From: Magnolia sinica
Taxonomy: Eukaryota > Streptophyta > Magnoliopsida > Magnoliales > Magnoliaceae
Assembly: GCF_029962835.1 (NCBI RefSeq)
Contig: NC_080588.1
Span: 65,868,001-65,932,000, forward strand
Length of the DNA stretch: 64,000 nt
Reading direction: 5' to 3'
This document shows positions 56,111 to 64,000 of this stretch, piece by piece. The number at the start of each line of letters is the position of its first letter. The first letter of the stretch is position 1. Both the position numbers and the translations under genes were made by a program. The notes below the pieces were generated by a model. That model ran no database searches. It worked only from the letters and a program-made list of their open reading frames with translations, and was not told the DNA's origin.

Positions 56111-56960
56111 GGGCCTGTTTGGATTCACGTGTAGGGCTGTATTGCATTGGTATACAATATGGCAGATGTACAAGGCTGGATGTACACTATATCGAGTGCC
56201 CTTTTCCTTTACGAACAGTGTTTGGGAAGGAATGACTTTTGACATATAATCAATGGATGTATACATATTCACCGTTTGTCGAGGGATCATAGACCTTTCT
56301 TGCGAGAATAAGGTCTCGCTCAGATGCAAGTGAATGCAACAAAACAGTCATAAATTTGGGTCTTTTCAGTGGATAAACCTTCTTTGGGAATGAAATCAAG
56401 ATTACCCAAAGCTTCTTTCAATCGATTCTCCGAGCAGAGCTTCACAACATCAGCGGGAATGCTTTGTTTCTTAATGGATTTGGAATTTTTGGGGGAGAAA
56501 TGGAGGTGTGGTTTGGGAAATGGCATTTTGCGTGGTTTTGAAGATTACAGAAGCCATGTGCTCTGCTGCTGAAAGGTGGAATTTGTATCGTTAGATAGGA
56601 TTTTCTAAAACTTTTCATGCTTTCTATGATTGAAGAGATTCCAAAAAATAGTTTTTTTTTTTTTTATTTGAGATTTTTGGATGGTGGAGAAGATTTGAAA
56701 GGTGTGAAAGAGCCATCTATGGATTATGTTTTGGATTGGTAAGAAATGGATACAAATGGATATAGTGTATGTATGCAATGACTTCGCTGCACTGCCCGAG
56801 GACATTGTAATGTACGTCCGAACCGCGTGTCCACGTTGTTCTGGCTCCGCGCTGTATTCGAGTGCCATGTACATACCCAGATTTCAAATCCAATTCAAAC
56901 AGTGCATATTGTATTTATTACTCATAAAATAATGCAATATCCGGCAATCCAAACACGCCC
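56111..56960. mobile_element. Tourist-like element carrying a PPR gene fragment
   Basis: GGGCCTGTTTGGATT at the left and AATCCAAACACGCCC at the right are inverted. TTA precedes the left end and ATA follows the right end, so the target duplication is imperfect. The interior contains the PPR-like fragment at 56260-56557. Confidence 0.5.
56260..56557 (-). pseudogene. Broken N-terminal fragment of a PPR protein
   Basis: Minus strand. One ATG at 56557 opens MASVIFKTTQNAISQT. A second frame from 56526 reads IPADVVKLCSENRLKEALGN, typical of the segment before the first repeat of plant PLS-PPR proteins. After a further frameshift, LHSLASERDLILARKVYD follows. At least two frameshifts separate these pieces. 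No repeat array follows. Confidence 0.45.
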
Positions 56961-57750
56961 ATAGTATAATAAAAGTACACCAGCAACTCAGCACGCAGTT
57001 TAATTGCATTACTGGTAACACGGTAGTGGGTGTTACCCCTGCCCTGGGCCTACCTTGATGATGTGTTATATATCCACTCCGCCCAACCGTTTCTCCATCA
57101 GGTATTTTAAGCCCACCTTGTTTGTGTTGCCAAGTTTTTCACGGATGAAGAAATGGCATATTAATATATGCTAATATACTGCAGTTTCTAAAAATCATCA
57201 TCGCAATTATGCTTAATGGTATGTATTTGGATTCTAAATTATTTTTACAGACCAAATTACAGTGGGGCCCAACAGACCCCCATTCTGGATCACTAAAATA
57301 TGGGCCCCACTTTTATAGAAAGGGAATGATGTGATACGATTTATATGATCCTTCACCTGACCAGACCGTTTATCACATTAGGCCCACGGTTGATGGACCA
57401 TGGTTAAAAAAATCTCTTGACAGAACAAACTTGACATTTCTAGATGGTTTGGATTTTCTAGTTTGGATGGATTGCGGGGCATTTCCATTCCATTAAGATT
57501 TGATTGGTGGGATGTATACTGTTAGAAAATGTAGGGGCCAAGTATATACTCCGTCCATCTTAGACAGCATATGGCCCATCAACCAAATCTTACGATAAGG
57601 TCAAAGAAGGGGAAAAACAAATATAAGTAGTCTTACAGTGTAAGTTTTCATTGGTCAGCCACCACAGTTTCCTTATATGGGCCCATCATGATGTATGTGC
57701 CTTATATGGGCACATCATTGGCTAGCCACCACAGTTTCCTTATAATGTAC
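56961..57750. other. Repeat-derived non-coding DNA
   Basis: GTGGGCC-family phrases (57260-57330, 57670-57710) and a doubled phrase CCACAGTTTCCTTATA (57662 and 57728). No gene seen. Confidence 0.35.
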
Positions 57751-57794
57751 TCCACTTGAAATTTGGATCAGCTTCATATTTGGGCTCATGCTCA

Positions 57795-58097
57795 GTTTAT
57801 CCTTTAAATGCACAAGTCAATATAGTCGCTGCATGCTGTATCCTATATAATCATATTATCAATAAGAAACGTGATCAAGAGCTTGATTTTGAAAATAACA
57901 ATGATATCAGTGATGGTGAAGATAAAAGTGAGATGCGTGTTGATGAAGGTAATAAAAATAGTGAGGAGGAGAATGAATGCGACTTTCGAAATGAATTTGC
58001 AGCTGCTAGGAGGGAAAAACAAAGATGGAGAGAATTTCGACTTGGACTTACGTCAGCTATGTGGGAATTATATAGGTCAGAACAGAACATCAATTAG
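57795..58097 (+). pseudogene. PIF/Harbinger transposase C-terminal fragment
   Basis: YPLNAQVNIVAACCILYNHI is the C-terminal helix block of HARBI1-like DDE transposases (ACC-LHNFI in intact relatives). It is followed by an acidic linker and RREKQRWREFRLGLTSAMWE, the usual tail. The catalytic DDE core is missing, so the piece is inactive. Confidence 0.7.
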
Positions 58098-58106
58098 TTA
58101 ATTTTG

Positions 58107-58215
<109 letters not shown>

Positions 58216-58369
58216 GATGTTGATAGACATATTATTGCAATTTATATAATATTTCTACATTTATTTGCAATTACCTATAATATATCTTATGTGGCTTTAC
58301 AATTTTGTAATGTTTAAATGTACAATGTTTTAAGGTATGTCACAAAATGCGAAGGGAAGCAGCAGCGGC

Positions 58370-58870
58370 CGAAAGGTACAAATTAACTGGATATCATACA
58401 TGGATAAATGTATAACAAACACCTTAGTTGAGGAAGTATTGTTAGGAAAAAAAAACTGACAACGCTTTTCGAGAAGCTAGTATGAATAAAGTAGCAAAAA
58501 TTGTGATGGAGATATTTTCTATACAAGTGAATGAAGAAAAGTGGAGGAATTGGTTATGAATGCTTAAAAAGAAATATAACTCGACAAAGCTTGCACTTAA
58601 CAAAAGTGGCTTCGATTAGGATGAAAAAAGGAAATGTGTTACCGCTGAACCAGACGTTTGCGATGAATTCATCAAGGTGAAGTTCATTCAAAACTTGAAG
58701 CCATTTATATACAGTGAAAACTAACTAAATTTTATTTATTTTATAGGCAAAATCTGAAGCTATTCATATCAGAAACAAGTCATTCCCACTGTTAGCTCAA
58801 TTTGATATTATATGTGGGGACGATTCTGCTACTAAGATGCAGCACAAACTACAGTTGATCTTGAGGAAGA
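58370..58870 (+). pseudogene. Myb/SANT-like ORF of a PIF/Harbinger element, broken
   Basis: With frame changes it reads MDKCITNTLVEEVLLGKK, DNAFREASMNKVAKIVMEIF, KKKYNSTKLALNKSGFD, CVTAEPDVCDEFIK and FPLLAQFDIICGDDSATK. These are the Myb_DNA-bind_3 domain blocks of the second ORF in Harbinger transposons. An extra A in an A9 run and several stops break it. It ends at the LTR junction at 58871. Confidence 0.7.
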
Positions 58871-59859
58871 TGTAAGCCCCATATTCTAGCCCGTACCGTC
58901 CCGTAGGCTTCCGTGGTCCTCCCGGTGGAATTTTGGCTACCCGCGATCTTTTATTGGCAGTTGCGCGCGACCCCGAGTGGTATCCCGTATTCCAGTGTCA
59001 GCTCGACCCGAGACCTATACCCTTGCGACCGCGCAGTCGCTGCGATTCCGACGCCGCGTCTCGCTCGCCGAGGCGATACTCAAGCCAGGAAACATGGGCC
59101 CGCGTTCGGTTCGAGAAAACACTGCGCGTCGCAATTTTCAAGAGAATCTCTAGCCTAAATGTCACATCAATCCATTAATCAAGTTTAAGTACACAACCTT
59201 ACTTAGCCATTCCCTTTTCACCAACAAGGCATGGCACCCATTCTTTTTTTCACCCAAAAGTCAACATGCACCATCCCTCTCTCCCATCACCCATCTCTTT
59301 CTCACTCCTCTCTCTCATCTCTCTCTCATTCTCCAAACAACCCCAAGAGCTCCAACGTCCATGGCTTCCATGGAGGAGCTTGGTGTGGCCCACTCTCTAC
59401 CACCCAATCCCACTCTCCAAAATCAATCTCCACCGTTCAAATGCACCATTTGGAGCTCTAGGATGCATTGATGGAAGAAGAGGTCCAAGCAGATCAAATG
59501 TGGGTGCCCTTTCTTCCTCCTTCTCTTTTTTTTCGTGTGATGTGTGGCCCACTTGGATGGACCCCACCTTGAGGTATGTTTCACCCAAACCGTCCAAATC
59601 ATGTGGACCCTACCTTATGGTGGTGGAAACACACAAACATCAATTGATTTAAGAACGGTGGGCCACGCTCATGTGGGACCCACCCTGATGACACGTGGGC
59701 CACCTATACGTGGGACCCACCATGATGATTGTGTTATATCCATGCTGTCCAGCGTCCAGGGGACGCTGGACAGGGAGCGGCCATGGAGTGCGTGTACTGT
59801 TACGGTGGTGTAAAAAAAAAAAAGAAAAAGAAAAAGGAAGAGTGCTTTGGGGTGGGCTG

Positions 59860-60540
59860 CTCATGCAGACCCCACCTTGATGTATGTATAAAATCCACGC
59901 CGTCCATTTGACTTCTCAGCTCATTTTAGGCGTTGAACCAAAAGATGAGGCTGATCTGACAATCAAGCGGGCCATACCATAGGAAATAATAATGTTTACC
60001 GTTAAAATTCGCCTAAATGTTTTTATTCGCCAAAAATATACTACATATCGGGCTTGTTTGGATGATCTTGGGGTATGGAAGCCAATGAGTGGAGCGAATT
60101 TTTCTGATGAGGGCCCCACCTGTGAAAATCGGTAAGAAAACGGCATTAAAAAAAAAAAGAAAAAAAAGAGCCAACAGCAGCAGCAGCGCTGCCACTGTCA
60201 GTACGTGCAGGCGCTGCCTGCGGCTGGTGGGCGGGCGGTCTGGCAGGGCCGCACGGCCCTAGTTGTGGGCCCCACCGTGATGTGTTTCGACCATCGATAC
60301 CATGAATTTGATGAGTCCCCACAATCCAGATGTCCATCCCAAAAATCAGCCTTATACGGGACTCAGCCGAGCCACACCATTAAAATCATGTGAAAACATG
60401 CCTAAACATATAAAATCATTTGGTGGGGCCTACCTGAGTTTTGGATGTGATTAAAATTTGGTTTGGACCTCTGATTTTATGGGACACATATAATGGACGG
60501 AGTAGATCTGGTTAATGTGGGTCTCACCTAAGATAAAATT
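59860..60540. repeat. GTGGGCC-family foldback arms
   Basis: GACCCCACCTTGATGTATG (59869) and GTGGGCCCCACCGTGATGTG (60265) begin two arms; CACCTGAGTTTTGGATGTG near 60430 belongs to a right arm. The arms are scrambled and incomplete. Confidence 0.5.
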
Positions 60541-60929
60541 AATAATAATAATAAAAATAAATAATAAATATATATGCACCTGGACATCCAGACTCCTGGA
60601 CGTCCAACGTTAAATAGGAAGGGCCCCTTTGGCCCCAATTGTGGACCCTACCATGATGTATGTTCTACGTCTATGCCGTTCATTTAACAGGTCCCCTTTT
60701 ATAATGCGTTGGTTCCAAAAATCAGTCATAAAAAGTTTTCGGTTGGCCTACACCATCACCTTTCATGTGGTGGTATGCCAAGCCACATGGAATCAACTGC
60801 TGGGGTCCACATGCAACTTGGACCCACCTGAAACTCGGTTTAGACCCTTAAATTGGTGGGACACACATAATGAAAGGGTTGGATTTGTGAACTACATCAC
60901 GATGGACCCCAGGACCACATAATCGTACC

Positions 60930-61345
60930 AAAAGTTTGGTGGACAAATAAATATTACAATGGGCCAAAGGCCCACGTGACCTTATAAACTGGTTGTATGG
61001 TAAGTAAACACTGCAGTGGGCCCCTGGCCCATGCGACTTTATCAACAGATTGGATGCAAGTAAACATTTCAGTGGGTCCCATGATCGTGTGACCCTATCA
61101 TCAGGTTGGGAGAAAAATAAATGCTGTAGTGGGCCCCATGTCTGTATGACCTTATCAACAGGTTTGAATGGAAATAAACATTATGGTGGGCCCCAGGTCT
61201 ATATGACCTTATCAACAGGTTGGATGCAAATAAATATTACAGTGGGCCCTAGGCCCATGTGACCCTATGACCAGTTTGGATGGAAAAATAAACATCATGT
61301 TGGCCCCAGTTTGGATGGACAGTATGTTGGGCCCTAGGTTGGGTG
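60930..61345. repeat. About 57-bp tandem array, seven units
   Basis: AGTGGGCCC-type words recur at about 60957, 61013, 61069, 61127, 61184, 61240 and 61298. Each is followed by GACCTTATCAACAGGTTGGA and AAATAAACATTA variants. The unit equals the central part of the GTGGGCC foldback family. Confidence 0.85.
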
Positions 61346-61699
61346 GAAAGTAAACATTTTGGTGGGTCTTACTTAAGACTCATTTATGTATGTGTTGTGT
61401 CCACAATTGTGGACCTCCATCACGGAATATGTGACTTATCTATACCTTTCATCCCTATGGGACATGTGTTTCATCCAACCGTCCAACCATTTTTTTGGAA
61501 AATGATTTTTAGATTTGGGACGAAAATAAGACAGATTTATTTATCAAGTAGACCATAGTGCACGGTGAAGATTGAACGGCTATCTTTGAAATCCTTGAGA
61601 TTTTATGATTAGATTGGATGAGAAATAAATGTTATGGCGGGCCTTGGAAATTTTAGTAGTGGAAATCATTATCACCACTTATATTTGAGCGTGGCTCAT

Positions 61700-62520
61700 T
61701 TGATATACACGTGGTCATGTGGTGTGGCCCACTTACCATATTTATGGCCCATTGTTAAGGCCCACCTTGTTATATATGAGGTCCCTGTGTTGCGGCCCAT
61801 TAGATGTATTTGGGGCTCATGGGTCGAGACCCAATATGATGTATATAAGGCCTTTTCAATGTGTGATTCCGCCATGATAAATATATTGTATATCCGCACC
61901 ATCTACCCATCTTGATGGCACAGGGCCCGCTTGCTGCATGTGTTGGGCCCGCCTACACTGTACAGGCCCACCATGCTGTGTGTACTTCACCCACACCGTC
62001 CACTTGTGCGACCCGCCTAGATGTTCGTATTTTGTATCCACCTCGTCCATAATGTTGGGATAGTGCTCGACAATGTTTGGTTGGCGCCGATTTACATGGA
62101 TTTGTTTGTACCAGTGCTGATCATCATACGTGGGCCATGGGTGTAGTGATACACATGTTATACCTACAACTATTGAAATGATTTTTAGTGCGGCCCATAT
62201 AAAGAGGCCCACGTTGATGTATTAGTGCGGCCCATTGCGACATATTTCTGGCCCGTATGTCGTGGCCTATTGTGATATGTTTCCGACCCATTTATTGAGG
62301 CCCGACTTGAATTGCATGAGGCCCATTGGTGCGGCCCAATGATGCGACCCACCGTGATGTGTATATTATGCCCAATGGTAAGGCCCAATGTATCGACCCA
62401 CCGTGATGTGTAGGCCCACGTGCTGTATGTGTAAGGCCCACCTGTGATGACTGTTTGAGGCCCACTTGTTGGATATTTGGGCCCACCTTATGTTTGACTC
62501 TATGTGGACCACTCCTTGGG
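61700..62520. repeat. Degenerate GGCCCA-TGATGT short-unit array
   Basis: GCGGCCCATT, AAGGCCCACC, GAGGCCCATT and similar words with TGATGTGTA between them recur every 25-40 bases. A second patch lies at 62900-63150. Confidence 0.6.
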
Positions 62521-62764
62521 AGCAATGTTGGTTAAATGTCCACATTACTGGCAGTGATGGTTAGATGTCCATATTGTGACCCTTCCTTAGGCCTTATCAG
62601 GCCCATTCTCATCATTCTCTTCATGGGTTAACCTAAATAAGTGGGCCCCATTTACCATGGACGGATGGCTCCATGCTACCAGATTTGATATAACCACAGC
62701 CGAGGGCCGATCGTTATATTATAGTTGATCAGATGTTCATCTATGGACCCAGTCTTGTCTATGT

Positions 62765-62905
62765 GACCGGTCGTCGGTGTTGATTGTCGATGCTGATTGT
62801 CGGTGCTAATTATTGATGTAGATTATCGGTGTCGATTTTTCGAAGTCGATTGTATTGGCCGATTCTGAGTATCGAATTCGACTGCCAAGGCCGATTGTCG
62901 AGACC
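62765..62905. repeat. GATTGTCGGTGCT irregular tandem repeat
   Basis: About eight imperfect 15-18-base units: GATTGTCGATGCT, GATTGTCGGTGCT, GATTATCGGTGTC, GATTGTATTGGCC and others. A further scrap is at 63208-63245. Confidence 0.65.
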
Positions 62906-64000
62906 TATATGATGTATATGTGACCCGTAGTTGAGGGCCATTGTGATATGTATTAAGCCTATGATGCATGGTCCATTTGATGTATTCAAGACCCATGTGG
63001 AGGGCCCACATGTCCTGTATTTGGGGCCCATGGGCAAGGCCCATTGTGATATGTATTAGACCCATATGCAGGGTCCACCTGTTGTGTATATGTGGCCCTT
63101 GAGTAAGACCTATTGTGTTGTATATTAGGCCCTTGTGTGAGGCCGTGGGCCCATTATATGTTTGACTCTATGTAGGCCATTCCTTGGGGGCAATGTTGGT
63201 TAAATGTCCACACAGTCGAGGTCGATTATCGATGCTGGTTGTGGATACCGGTTATGAGTATGTGACAGCATAGCATCATGATACATGCCCATACGCATCA
63301 TCTGCATGTTTGCTTGAGAGGTGGTTGATCATTGCATATGTCATTGAGCATGTTGTTATGAGACTCCCTGATAGGTGGAGGTTATCTCACATGAGCACGC
63401 GGTATGTGCAAGACTGATGCATGACTGGATTGTATGACTCATGCATCTCGCATTATGATTACTGTATGCCCTAGCGACATCAGGGCCGTAGCCTCCACAG
63501 GCATATCGTGGATGGCTAAATAGGACACCGAAAATGTTTGGTTCTAACATACGGGCGCCATAGATGTCCCTGGATGAAAATTCCTAAACCTCCGTGGCCA
63601 GGAGACGCCCCAACGTCGAGACCGAGTGGATACATGAGCGCTTGAGTGCCGAATACCAGGAGGCCGCGTCTCCCACTGTGTCGTGGTCGGTTGGGAGGGG
63701 GTGTGGCCTTACTCGCCCGAGGGTAGGGGGCAATACTAGGCTGAGTTTGACCAGCTTGTGAATGGGTCCGCTATCGACATGCCGGATAGGTATTGGCAGA
63801 CTATTGGCAAGACGGATAGTGAGGTTTCTTATGCTCACTTGGACTGTGCGGCTGGGAGAGCGGCAGTGCCATTTGGAGTGTACTAAACCCTGGTGATAAT
63901 CCTAGAGGTGAACTGTACTGATATGTGGATTTAGTGAGTAGGAGTTACATACTCATTCAGGCATTCATTCATTCACTATCCACTCGGGTTGGTGGTGCGC

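Larger units (their letters stand above)
58871..64000. mobile_element. Probable long LTR retrotransposon terminus, cut by the window end
   Basis: An abrupt change occurs at TGTAAGCCCCATATTCTAGC, a TG-start LTR-type end that interrupts the Myb-like ORF. A GC-rich 290-base segment follows, then a CT-rich leader-like stretch (59260-59540), then GTGGGCC-type repeats, tandem arrays and a final unique part (63240-64000). No gag, pol or primer-binding site is visible, so the whole stretch may be a long LTR or leader of the Ty3/gypsy type, with later insertions. The matching LTR lies outside the window. Confidence 0.45.

Noticed and set aside
58913-59178. Two overlapping 81-residue ORFs
   Set aside because: GC-rich LTR-like DNA gives open frames by chance; no family resemblance.
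63356-63838. ORFs near the right edge
   Set aside because: Inside the probable LTR; no recognisable domain.

Overview
This is plant nuclear DNA: genes have introns, encode plant-specific families (symbiosis receptor kinase, SCAR/WAVE subunit, PLS-class PPR proteins), and lie in a sea of plant transposons, MITEs and microsatellites. I infer a flowering plant, perhaps an early-diverging lineage such as a magnoliid. The lineage is a guess from the repeat style, not from a diagnostic gene.

Four genes look real. (1) 1-10686, plus strand: the last 13 exons of SYMRK (symbiosis receptor-like kinase), cut by the left edge; reading frame and splice phases are intact throughout, and one intron uses a GC donor. 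(2) 13654-22882, minus strand: BRICK1 (BRK1/HSPC300), an 84-residue SCAR/WAVE subunit coded by two small exons split by a ~9-kb intron. (3) 46390-48468, minus: an intronless PLS-class PPR protein with E/E+ tail. (4) 52536-54596, minus: an intronless PPR-DYW protein with the deaminase-like HxE and CxxCH motifs.

The BRK1 intron is a stack of insertions: a SINE, LTR-like sequence, a hAT-like element that has captured a complete YOS1-like ORF plus exon 1 of an oligouridylate-binding protein (UBP1) gene, a 5'-truncated LINE that itself carries a hAT-like MITE, and a palindromic hAT MITE with a perfect 8-bp target duplication.

23.9-38.2 kb is a repeat island. A ~2.5-kb unit is present twice in direct orientation. 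Around it recur a foldback family with GGGCCCCACCATGATGTATG ends, a second hairpin family, two 21/42-bp minisatellites (one reading as coiled-coil heptads on the minus strand), a captured exon of a polynucleotide phosphorylase gene (two copies) and a coiled-coil fragment resembling plant myosin XI. It is followed by a 5'-truncated Ty1/copia element with its 3' LTR (38.8-40.1 kb).

40.1-46.4 kb and 48.5-52.5 kb are mostly non-coding with microsatellites and small repeats. Right of the PPR genes are a foldback element, a Tourist-like element carrying a broken PPR fragment, and a decayed PIF/Harbinger transposon (transposase C-terminus and Myb/SANT-like ORF) interrupted at 58871 by what looks like a long LTR-retrotransposon terminus that fills the rest of the window, including a ~57-bp tandem array. 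The decayed Harbinger element is the kind that mobilises the TTA/TAA-flanked Tourist-like MITEs seen in the SYMRK introns.
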